Under the pieces are notes generated by a model. That model did no database searches. It was not told the origin of the DNA and saw nothing but the letters and a program-made list of their open reading frames with translations. 64,000 nucleotides of DNA. Origin: Hyphomicrobiales bacterium (GTDB taxonomy: Bacteria; Pseudomonadota; Alphaproteobacteria; Rhizobiales; CAJQND01). Where the stretch lies: NCBI GenBank assembly GCA_028285595.1, contig JANQOW010000067.1, positions 1 to 64,000 of the forward strand, given 5' to 3'. Shown here in pieces: positions 9,660-17,804 of this stretch. Positions within the stretch are counted from its first letter, which is position 1, and every line of letters starts with the position of its first letter. The translations under genes and the position numbers were made by a program.

Positions 9660-10292
9660 CTAGCCCCTGCCGATCATGTCGAGAAACTCCCGGCGGGTGG
9701 CCGGGTTGTCGCGGAAACTGCCCAGCATGCGGCTTGTGACCATGCTGACGCCGGGCTTGCGAATGCCGCGGGTGGTCATGCACTGGTGCGCCGCTTCGAT
9801 CACCACGCCGACGCCCCGGGGCTGCAGAACCTCCTGAAGCGTGTCGGCAATCTGTGCGGTGAGGGTTTCCTGGATCTGCATGCGCTTGCCGAAAACCTCC
9901 ACCAGCCGCGCCAGCTTGGAGATACCCACCACCCGGTCAGACGGCAGATAGCCGATATGGGCCTTGCCCAGAATGGGAACGATATGATGCTCGCAATGGG
10001 ATTCCAGCCGGATATCGCGCAGAACGATCATGTCGTCATATTCGGCGGTTTCCTTGAACGTGGTGGTGAGGAATTCCGCGGGATCTTCCCGGTAGCCGGC
10101 AAAGAACTCTTCATAGGCGCGCACGACCCGGGCCGGCGTGCCGATCAGACCTTCCCGGTCCGGATTCTCGCCCGCCCACTCAATCAGCGTGCGCACAGCC
10201 GCTTCTGCCTCAGCGCGGCTGGGACCGTTCGCCGTCTCGGGCGCGTCGTCCGCCAAGGGCTCATGAGCGAGCGTATCTACTGCTTCGTCCAT
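9660..10292 (-). CDS. folE: GTP cyclohydrolase I (type I)
   Basis: [52 protein letters not shown]. Confidence 0.95.
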   Translation of the reverse strand: MDEAVDTLAHEPLADDAPETANGPSRAEAEAAVRTLIEWAGENPDREGLIGTPARVVRAYEEFFAGYREDPAEFLTTTFKETAEYDDMIVLRDIRLESHCEHHIVPILGKAHIGYLPSDRVVGISKLARLVEVFGKRMQIQETLTAQIADTLQEVLQPRGVGVVIEAAHQCMTTRGIRKPGVSMVTSRMLGSFRDNPATRREFLDMIGRG

Positions 10293-10342
10293 CTTTCGAT
10301 TGTCCTGTGATACCAGTGTTGTCGCGGCTTGCGATTCAAAAA

Positions 10343-10362
10343 CGTAATGTTATAACATTGCG
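10343..10362. promoter_or_regulatory. Candidate Zur box between folE and the DUF1826 gene
   Basis: CGTAATGTTATAACATTGCG: perfect 14-bp palindrome AATGTTATAACATT at 10346-10359. Confidence 0.72.
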
Positions 10363-10400
10363 GATCACTTTCAAGTCACCAAACCGCAGGAGTTCGGCGG

Positions 10401-11045
10401 ATGAACTATGTCCGCGAGTTTGTCCAGGACGCCGCCATTGGCGTGAGCGTTGTGGACCGGCAGGCTGACCTGGATGGGTTCTTGGCCCCCGGGGTTGCAG
10501 CCGCAATCTGGCAACGCCCGCTTCCGAGCGGTTTTCACGCCTGGATTAGCGAGTTAACGCCTCTAGCCCTACCGTCCTGCCGGATCATCGTCAAGCCCGA
10601 AGCGGTCCGCGATGCGGTGACGGAAGTGTGTGAGGACGCCGGTACCCCGGCCGGGATCTGGCGCGACTGGTTCATCGATGACGTCGTCTCCATGGCGGAC
10701 ATGTTCGCCGGCCTCATGACCGCTGAGTTCCTGCGTGTGCGCTTGGATGTGGTCACCACCGATGCCTGCCGCAAGTTTCACATCGATCAGGTGACCGCCC
10801 GTTTGCTGTGCACCTATCGGGGCACCGGCACGCAATATGGTCTTTATGCCGAAGATGCTGAGCCGGCTTTGGTTGAGACCGCGCCCACGGGGGCACCGAT
10901 CCTGTTGCGGGGCACACTTTGGCCCGATCCCCCGGTCTCAGGGCTTGTGCACCGCTCGCCCCCCATTGCCGGTTCAGGCGAAACCCGGCTGCTCCTCGTG
11001 CTTGATCCGATGGAGCGACCTCAAGAACACGTCGCGTTGCCATAG
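10401..11045 (+). CDS. DUF1826 domain-containing protein
   Basis: DACRKFHIDQVTARLLCTYRGTGTQY and HRSPPIAGSGETRLLLVLDP motifs. Confidence 0.85.
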   Translation: MNYVREFVQDAAIGVSVVDRQADLDGFLAPGVAAAIWQRPLPSGFHAWISELTPLALPSCRIIVKPEAVRDAVTEVCEDAGTPAGIWRDWFIDDVVSMADMFAGLMTAEFLRVRLDVVTTDACRKFHIDQVTARLLCTYRGTGTQYGLYAEDAEPALVETAPTGAPILLRGTLWPDPPVSGLVHRSPPIAGSGETRLLLVLDPMERPQEHVALP

Positions 11046-11124
11046 AATAGACAAAAGGTGTTTGATAAACGGAGCGCGCACCCCGCACCGTGGTATGCTC
11101 GAATCAAACAACAAGGATCAAAGC

Positions 11125-11784
11125 ATGATGGTTCGCCGGCTGAGAGAGATGGGACTGTGCGCAGTTCTGGCTCTGGCGTTGGTTATGCAGGTTTGGACGG
11201 CAGCACCGGCCAGCGCCCATCCGCACGCATGGATCGATCTGCGCAGCACTGTTGTGTTGAACGAGGCCGGCCAGGCGATTGCCTTGGAACAGGAATGGCT
11301 GTTCGACGATTTCTACACGGCCGTGGCCACGGAAGCCTCCGGCAGCACTAACGACAAGAAGACCGATTGGATGGAGCTGGCCAAGTCGAACCTGGACAGT
11401 CTCAAGGCCTACAACTATTTCACCGAGATCCGTTCCGGCGGCGAGAAGGTCACGCTGGGCACAGTGAGCGAGTATGACAGCGAAGTGCGCGGCGGGCGGC
11501 TGTGGATGCGCTTTGTGGTGCCGCTGGCAAGCCCCGTTGACCCCAAGGCCAAGGACTTCTCGTTCTCGGTGTACGATCCCAGCTACTATATTGAGATTTT
11601 GCACATGAAGGGCGATGTGGTGGCGTTCAAGGGACCCTCTGCCAATACCTGCCGCGGATATGTGCTGACGCCCAAGCCCACGACCGAAATGCTCTTGCTG
11701 GCCCAGGCCATTGATGACAACGCCAAACCGGACACCGGGTTAGGCAAAATGTTTGCAGAAAGGGTCGAGGTCTCATGTCGGTGA
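11125..11784 (+). CDS. DUF1007 family periplasmic protein (ZevA-like)
   Basis: Signal peptide, AHPHAWIDLRSTVVLNEAGQ..LEQEWLFDDFYT; pairs with the downstream NicO permease. Confidence 0.85.
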   Translation: MMVRRLREMGLCAVLALALVMQVWTAAPASAHPHAWIDLRSTVVLNEAGQAIALEQEWLFDDFYTAVATEASGSTNDKKTDWMELAKSNLDSLKAYNYFTEIRSGGEKVTLGTVSEYDSEVRGGRLWMRFVVPLASPVDPKAKDFSFSVYDPSYYIEILHMKGDVVAFKGPSANTCRGYVLTPKPTTEMLLLAQAIDDNAKPDTGLGKMFAERVEVSCR

Positions 11785-12794
11785 GGATCGCGGCCTCGAA
11801 AGTGTCCACGGCCGCCTGGCTTGCCGGGTTGGCCGGGTTGGCGGTGCTGTTTTTCGTCCTGCAGCAAGGCATCTTCAGCGCCCACTGGTCTGCCATGGTG
11901 TTGGAGATCCAGGCCCTGCAACGGGACCTGCACAAGGAACTGGCCGCAGCGCTGCGCGCGATTAAGGCAGACGGCGTTACTGCGGCCTGGAGCCTGGTGT
12001 TCTTGAGTTTCTTTTACGGCGTTTTCCATGCCGCCGGACCGGGTCACGGCAAAGTGGTGATTTCCACCTATCTGCTGACCCAGGAAAGCCAGTTGCGCCG
12101 CGGCATCCTGCTCTCCGTTCTGGCCTCGCTCACCCAAGGCGTCACGGCGATTGTGGCGGTGACGGGGTGTGTGACCCTGCTCGGGTTTTCAATGCGCCAG
12201 GCGCAGCGCACCGCTGGCGAGCTGGAGACGATCAGCTATGCCCTGGTGGCTTTGGTGGGGGTTATGCTGGTGCTGACCCGGGGCAGGCGGCTGTTCACGC
12301 GCCGCCAACCGGTGCACGATCATGCTCATGATCACGCCCACGATCACGCCCATTCCCATGATCACGGGCACGACCATGCGCATGATGAGGCCTGTTCAAG
12401 CTGCGGCCATGCCCATGGTCCCACGCGCGAGGAGCTGGACCAGCCGCTGTCGTGGCGCGGTTTGGTCGGCATGGTGGCGTCCATCGGGCTGCGGCCCTGC
12501 AGCGGGGCCATCGTGGTGCTGCTGGTGGCCCATTCGCTGCAGCTTAGCTGGGCCGGGGTGGGGGCTGTTATCGCCATGTCCATCGGCACGGCGATCACCG
12601 TGTCGGCGTTGGCCACGTTGTCGGTCTATGCCCGCACCACATCCTTGCGCCTGGCAGAGGTGCTGCCGGGCCAGGGCAGCCGGATCGGCCTGATGATTGA
12701 CATTGCCGGCGCTGTCGGCGGCGTCATCATTCTGCTCGCCGGGGTCATGCTCTTCCAAGCCGCCTGGAGCGCGCCGGTGCATCCGCTCATGTAG
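11775..12794 (+). CDS. NicO-family metal permease with His-rich loop (ZevB/RcnA-like)
   Basis: YGVFHAAGPGHGKVVISTYLL; HDHAHDHAHDHAHSHDHGHDHAHDEACSSCGHAHG loop; GLRPCSGAI. Confidence 0.88.
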   Translation: MSVRIAASKVSTAAWLAGLAGLAVLFFVLQQGIFSAHWSAMVLEIQALQRDLHKELAAALRAIKADGVTAAWSLVFLSFFYGVFHAAGPGHGKVVISTYLLTQESQLRRGILLSVLASLTQGVTAIVAVTGCVTLLGFSMRQAQRTAGELETISYALVALVGVMLVLTRGRRLFTRRQPVHDHAHDHAHDHAHSHDHGHDHAHDEACSSCGHAHGPTREELDQPLSWRGLVGMVASIGLRPCSGAIVVLLVAHSLQLSWAGVGAVIAMSIGTAITVSALATLSVYARTTSLRLAEVLPGQGSRIGLMIDIAGAVGGVIILLAGVMLFQAAWSAPVHPLM

Positions 12795-12849
12795 GGGTGG
12801 GTAAGCGGCTGGAGCGGCAACGCTCCCATCGTCCTCCCCACTCACTACC

Positions 12850-13262
12850 ATCGTCATCCCTGCGAACGCGGGGACCCAGAGCGGTTGGCTCTGAGCTCTG
12901 CGGCTCCTGGGTCCCGGATATTTTGCTGGCGCAAAACTCCGGGATGACGGAAGGGGAAGAGCGGCACCATATCCGCTCCCCTGCGAAGGCAGGGGCCCAT
13001 AGCTCGCCTCTTTCCCTTGGCTCAGAAGGTTCCTGCTTCCGCAGGAACGCGGCAACACACCTCCCGTCATCCCCGCGAACGCGGGGACCCAGAGCGGTTC
13101 GCTCTGAGCTCTGCGGTTGCTGGGTCCCGGATATTTTGCTGGTGCAAAATTCCGGGATGACGGTGTGTGGTCCCGCTCCCCTGCGAAGGCAGGGGCCCAT
13201 AGCTCGCATCTTTCCCTTGGCTCAGAAGGTTCCTGCTTCCGCAGGAACGCGGGAACGTACCC
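12850..13262. repeat. Composite palindromic repeat locus R3 (A-B-C-A-B-C order)
   Basis: Two near-identical units: gtcatccc(t/c)gcgaacgcggggacccagagcggtt...ccggatattttgctg(g)cgcaaaa..ccgggatgacgg then gctcccctgcgaaggcaggggcccatagctcgc...ttcctgcttccgcaggaacgcgg. Confidence 0.88.
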
Positions 13263-13273
13263 CGCTCCCCTCT

Positions 13274-13687
13274 TTACCTCACCACGAAAACGGCGGCCTT
13301 TGAGTGGGCGGCGATCTTTCCGCCGTTTGATGGCCAGATATAGTCAACAAGCGATGGCACATGGGAGGCCATCACAACCAGGTCGGCGCCAACCTCGTCC
13401 ACCGCCTTCAACAGAACATCGTCCACGTCGATCGCCGGGTCGTGTCCGATGAAGGTGCGTGATGTGGCGGTGTGGCCATCCTCTGCGGCCTGCTCTGCGG
13501 CAAAGGCGGAGAGCTTCTGCTCGTACTCATCCGGATTGTGGGCAACCTCGCTTGGCTGCGATGTGGCCACCCCCACGTAGCACACCGGCGCATCATACTG
13601 CTTGGAAAGATCCGAAGCGATCTTCAGGGATTTCTCCAACTCGCCCGTGTGTGCCAGATCGACCGGAACCATAATCTGATTGAACAT
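13274..13687 (-). CDS. Universal stress protein (UspA family)
   Basis: MFNQIMVPVDLAHTGELEKSLKIASDL...GADLVVMASHVP...HSKAAVFVVR. Confidence 0.9.
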   Translation of the reverse strand: MFNQIMVPVDLAHTGELEKSLKIASDLSKQYDAPVCYVGVATSQPSEVAHNPDEYEQKLSAFAAEQAAEDGHTATSRTFIGHDPAIDVDDVLLKAVDEVGADLVVMASHVPSLVDYIWPSNGGKIAAHSKAAVFVVR

Positions 13688-13756
13688 TGCGCCCTCCTCC
13701 ATTGAACGTCGCGTGGCTTTATCCATCCACCGTAGTCCAAAGAGCACCCAGTGCGT

Positions 13757-13770
13757 TTGACCGAAATCAA
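13757..13770 (-). promoter_or_regulatory. FNR/FixK-type box upstream of the usp gene
   Basis: Minus strand TTGATTTCGGTCAA matches TTGAY-N4-RTCAA; about 70 bp from the usp start codon. Confidence 0.65.
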
Positions 13771-13873
13771 CCAGGGCGGGACGGCTGCAGCCGCGCTTAA
13801 GCCAAGTGCGCAAAGGAAAAGCGGCCCCCGAGGGAGCCGCTTTCCGCGTCATAGGCTTGGCTGACTTAATCTC

Positions 13874-14155
13874 TTAGTAGTGCACCTTCACCCGGTGGCA
13901 GCGGCGCTTGTAGATGGCTTTGTAGCGGTAGCCGTAGGAATAGTGGTCCCAGATCTTGCGGTGGCCCACTTTCACCCGGTGACACTTGCGGATGTAGCGG
14001 TAGCGCGGCTTGTAGGAGCCATAGCTGGAGTAGCCGTGGCTGTAGGTGTTGTAGCCGCCGTAGCCGCCATAACCGTAAGAGCCGGCTTGTGCGGTGGTGG
14101 CTGCACCGGCGATGGTGGCGACGGCTGCGATGGCGAAAAGTGCTTTGCGGATCAT
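13874..14155 (-). CDS. Small secreted Gly/Tyr-rich basic protein with duplicated CHRVKV motif
   Basis: Signal peptide; SYGYGGYGGYNTYSHGYSSYGSY tract; RKCHRVKVGHRK and KRRCHRVKVHY. Confidence 0.7.
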   Translation of the reverse strand: MIRKALFAIAAVATIAGAATTAQAGSYGYGGYGGYNTYSHGYSSYGSYKPRYRYIRKCHRVKVGHRKIWDHYSYGYRYKAIYKRRCHRVKVHY

Positions 14156-14304
14156 TGTTTTGGTTCCTTGTCCCTCTAGGGTGTTGCCCGATCTGCCCCA
14201 TGCAGATCTCGTTTGTGTTGAGACCTTTTTAGAAGCGAGGAGGGGCCCCCGCAGTGACGCGCGTCACAGGGGGGCAAAAAAATGAAACCAGATGCTTTTT
14301 TGGC

Positions 14305-14790
14305 TCACTTTCCTTTGAGCTGCCGGATCGCGCCGGCCCAATCTTCAATATGGTAGGAGGTGACGATCTTGCCGTCCTTCACGGTGTGGATGTCGATCGA
14401 CATGATCTCCCAGCTCTTGCCTTTGCCATCAATGCCGAACATGGGGCCCTTGGGCGTGCCGCTGGCGCGGCCGCGCACGATCACCCTGTCGCCGGAGACG
14501 ATCATCTCTTCAATCTTCCAGGTCATGTCCGGGATCAGCTTGCCGAAGCCCGACATCTGCTTGACGAACTGATCACGCGACTTGGTCTTGCCGCTATAGT
14601 CGCCGATGCTTTGCCAGTTCTCCGAAATGATGGCCTCTGCCGTTTTCGCCACGTCCGCGCCGGAGGCCCGGGTCAGGATCTTGGTGTAAAACGGCTCAAC
14701 CACCGCCTTTAAAGCCTCGTCCGCCTTGGCCGGCACCAGTGCGGCGGCCAGAACGCCGGCGGCTACAACCGTCATCATCATGCGCTTCAT
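14305..14790 (-). CDS. Secreted SnoaL/NTF2-like (nuclear transport factor 2 fold) protein
   Basis: Signal peptide; polyketide-cyclase/ester-cyclase-like pattern. Confidence 0.65.
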   Translation of the reverse strand: MKRMMMTVVAAGVLAAALVPAKADEALKAVVEPFYTKILTRASGADVAKTAEAIISENWQSIGDYSGKTKSRDQFVKQMSGFGKLIPDMTWKIEEMIVSGDRVIVRGRASGTPKGPMFGIDGKGKSWEIMSIDIHTVKDGKIVTSYHIEDWAGAIRQLKGK

Positions 14791-14907
14791 GTCTTATGTC
14801 TCCTTGTCAGGTCAGGTGTGATGGCTTCGATGACGGAAAACATAATGACTTTGGCTTTCTTGCATAATATGGGATAATTGCGTTTCAGAATTCGATAAAC
14901 TTGAAGA

Positions 14908-15810
14908 ATGATCGATCGATTACGACAGCTTGCGATCTTTGCCAAGGCGGCTGAAGCTGGCTCGTTCCGCGGGGCGGCGCAGGTGTTGGATCTCTCGCCC
15001 TCGGTGGTCAGCCATCACATCTCCAAGCTGGAGAGCGATTTGGGCGTTGCGCTGTTCTACCGCTCCACGCGCAAACTCTCGCTCACCAGCGATGGCGAGA
15101 CGGTGTTGAAGTCGGCCCAAGAGATGGTGGCCGCCGCCGAGCGGGGGCTGGATCAGATCAGTGCGGGCTCGTTGCAGCCGTCCGGCCGGCTGAGGCTGAC
15201 GGCGCCGGCCGTCATGGCCCATTCGGCCCTGATTGACCGCATCGCGGCCTTCTCGGCCGATCATCCGCGGGTGGATCTGGAGGTGAGCTTCACCGACGTG
15301 CGCCGCGACATTATCGCGGAGGGCATAGATCTGGCGATCCGCATGGGCTGGCTGAAGGACAGCTCGCTGAAGGCCAAGAAAGTGGCGAGCGAAGAGCGCA
15401 TCCTGCTGGCCGCGCCGTCTTTGCTGAAGGGGCGCGCGGTGCCGAAGACGCCGGATGATCTCGCCGGCTGGCCGGTGGTCAACCTGGGCGATATCCATCG
15501 GCAGTTTGAGTTCACAGGGCCTGAGGGCGAACACAAGACCCTGACCGCAGCATCCCGCCTCATGGTGGACGATGCCATGGCGCTTTATCGGCTGGTCAAA
15601 GCCGGAGCGGGGCTCGGCACCTTGCCGGTGTTCCTGGCCGCAGACGATCTGGCGGCGGGCCGGGTGGTGCACCTGTTGCCGGACTGGCGCGTCAGCCCGC
15701 TTGGCATCTACGCGGTCTGGCCCTCCAACACCGTGCGCGACAGCCTAACCTCCCGGTTCGTGAAGTATCTGGACCGCATGACACCGTCAGCCGCCGCGCG
15801 CGACCTTTAA
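14908..15810 (+). CDS. LysR-family transcriptional regulator
   Basis: LRQLAIFAKAAEAGSFRGAAQVLDLSPSVVSHHISKLESDLGVALFYR helix-turn-helix. Confidence 0.93.
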   Translation: MIDRLRQLAIFAKAAEAGSFRGAAQVLDLSPSVVSHHISKLESDLGVALFYRSTRKLSLTSDGETVLKSAQEMVAAAERGLDQISAGSLQPSGRLRLTAPAVMAHSALIDRIAAFSADHPRVDLEVSFTDVRRDIIAEGIDLAIRMGWLKDSSLKAKKVASEERILLAAPSLLKGRAVPKTPDDLAGWPVVNLGDIHRQFEFTGPEGEHKTLTAASRLMVDDAMALYRLVKAGAGLGTLPVFLAADDLAAGRVVHLLPDWRVSPLGIYAVWPSNTVRDSLTSRFVKYLDRMTPSAAARDL

Positions 15811-16350
15811 CGTGGAGACCTTGAGGGCCTTGAGGAGCGCGAGCAGATGCTTCCGGCTGCCGGCGTTGTACTTTGCGCCAGAGGCTGAGCGCTGAACGAA
15901 ATCGGCAAACTGGTCCAGGGTGAGGCCGCTCTCCTCGATCGCCGCTTTTGAGGGGGCCAGCGTCTCGGCAATGATCACCCTGTTGCGTTCCGCCGCCGCG
16001 GCGATTTCCTTCTGGCTGGAGGCGTTAAAGCCGGCGACAATGTCTTCGGCGTTGGGCGAGGCGTTCAGCAGATCGAAGGGCTCAACGGCAATGTGCCGGA
16101 AGATCACATCGAGCCGGTCGCCGAGCTCACGTGCGGTCTCAAACTCCGCCTCGATCCGCGCGGTTGATTGATCAGAAAACAACCGAATGGTTGCCTGCAA
16201 CACCTCATCCTTGTTGGAAAAGGCGTTGTAGAGCGTCTGGCGCGCGATGCCGGCTTCTGCGGCAATATCGTTCATGGTGGTGCGCTTCACGCCGTAGCGG
16301 GAAAACACGTTCACCGCTGCTTCAATAATGGCCTTTTCCCGCGCGTTCAT
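15787..16350 (-). CDS. TetR/AcrR-family transcriptional regulator
   Basis: AAVNVFSRYGVKRTTMNDIAAEAGIARQTLYNAFSNKDEVL. Confidence 0.92.
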   Translation of the reverse strand: MNAREKAIIEAAVNVFSRYGVKRTTMNDIAAEAGIARQTLYNAFSNKDEVLQATIRLFSDQSTARIEAEFETARELGDRLDVIFRHIAVEPFDLLNASPNAEDIVAGFNASSQKEIAAAAERNRVIIAETLAPSKAAIEESGLTLDQFADFVQRSASGAKYNAGSRKHLLALLKALKVSTLKVARGG

Positions 16351-16356
16351 CCTGAC

Positions 16357-16387
16357 ATATTGACAAATGGACGCTAATTGTCAATAT
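16357..16387. promoter_or_regulatory. Inverted repeat, probable TetR operator
   Basis: ATATTGACAA-N11-TTGTCAATAT, perfect 10-bp arms between divergent tetR and SDR genes. Confidence 0.75.
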
Positions 16388-16429
16388 AGACAAAAATACG
16401 CTTTATGTCCAATTTGTCGGAGAGTGCAT

Positions 16430-17323
16430 ATGAGCGACCCTTCTCAGAAAACAGCGATTGTTACAGGCGCCAACACAGGAATCGGATTTGAAACCGCGGC
16501 CGGCATGGCCGAAGCCGGCTGGCATGTGGTGATGGCGTGCCGGTCGGAGGCGAAGGCGGCGGACGCCAAGGCCCGGCTGCTGAAGCGCCTGCCGGCCGCT
16601 AAGCTCGATGTCATGCTGGTTGACCTTGGCGATTTCGCCTCGGTTCGCGCGTTTGCCCAGGAATACCGGGACCGCGTGGGCGCGCTTGATGTGTTGATCA
16701 ACAATGCCGGCCTTCTGCTCTATTCCAAACAGACCAACGATGCGGGGGTTGAGCTGCAGTTCGCAACCAACCATCTGGGCCACTTCCTTTTAACCGCGCT
16801 GTTGATCGATCTGATGCCCGACCATGAGGCGTCGCGCATTGTGGCGCTGTCGAGCGTCGCCCATAAGGGCGCGCGGATCCACTTTCCTGATCTGACCTGC
16901 GGCGGCAATGGGCTTGTGGCCTATGGCCAGTCCAAGCTGGCCTGCCTGCTGTTTGCCGATGAGCTGAACCGGCGCCTCGTGGCGGCCGGGCGCAGCGTTA
17001 GGGCGCTCGCGGTCCATCCGGGCGGATCGGATTCAAACCTGTTCGGGGAGATGGGCCGCGCCCAGTATTACGTTCTAAAGACGCTCTCGCCGTTCTTCAC
17101 ACACTCCAACGCGTCCGCCGCCCAGCCGGCGCTCTATGCGGCGCTCTCAGAAGATGCGGCCGGCGGCGGCTATTATGGCCCGACCGGCACGATGGAGCTG
17201 CGCGGCCCGGTGGGCGTGGCCAGGCGCGATCCCATCACTCAGGACAAAGCCGTAGCCGAGCGGCTCTGGGCTGTGTCTGAAGAGCTTACAGGCCAAGCGT
17301 TCATGAGCGAGGGAGCCTCATGA
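16430..17323 (+). CDS. Short-chain dehydrogenase/reductase (retinol dehydrogenase-like)
   Basis: TGANTGIGFETA, NNAG, YGQSKLA motifs. Confidence 0.9.
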   Translation: MSDPSQKTAIVTGANTGIGFETAAGMAEAGWHVVMACRSEAKAADAKARLLKRLPAAKLDVMLVDLGDFASVRAFAQEYRDRVGALDVLINNAGLLLYSKQTNDAGVELQFATNHLGHFLLTALLIDLMPDHEASRIVALSSVAHKGARIHFPDLTCGGNGLVAYGQSKLACLLFADELNRRLVAAGRSVRALAVHPGGSDSNLFGEMGRAQYYVLKTLSPFFTHSNASAAQPALYAALSEDAAGGGYYGPTGTMELRGPVGVARRDPITQDKAVAERLWAVSEELTGQAFMSEGAS

Positions 17324-17775
17324 TGCCGGGACTTATGGACAGGCTCTCACAAGGCTTCAGCTATTTGATGCTCCTGGCCGCCACGGTGATGCTCGGCTGG
17401 GGCGTTTTGGGGTTTGTTGAATATTTCACCGGGGCAGCGCTGCTGATGCCGTTGCAAAACCCCACCTTTCCTCCCGGCACGCAGTTTGTGCATTGGCTGT
17501 TGATCGCAACGTCCGGGGCCGTCTTCCTGGCGGGCTATGCCGCACGCTGGCGCTATACGCCGATTGCCATGATGGTGCTGTTCGCAGCGCTGGCCACCCT
17601 GTGCGCCATTCAGACATTTGATTTCATGGAAAACCCGAGCCGCTATGGGGACTTTGCGCGCGAATGCACGTATTACGTTCTGATGTCGATCTATCTGGTC
17701 CGCTCCAAGCGGATGCGTGCGCATTTCGGTGAGATCAAGGTTGTGCCGCCCGGCCAGCCCGCTCTCACGTACTGA
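17320..17775 (+). CDS. Integral membrane protein, unknown function
   Basis: Four TM segments; start overlaps SDR stop (ATGA). Confidence 0.7.
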   Translation: MMPGLMDRLSQGFSYLMLLAATVMLGWGVLGFVEYFTGAALLMPLQNPTFPPGTQFVHWLLIATSGAVFLAGYAARWRYTPIAMMVLFAALATLCAIQTFDFMENPSRYGDFARECTYYVLMSIYLVRSKRMRAHFGEIKVVPPGQPALTY

Positions 17776-17804
17776 CGGCCTACCGAGCACCCTGGAGGAG
17801 AAAG

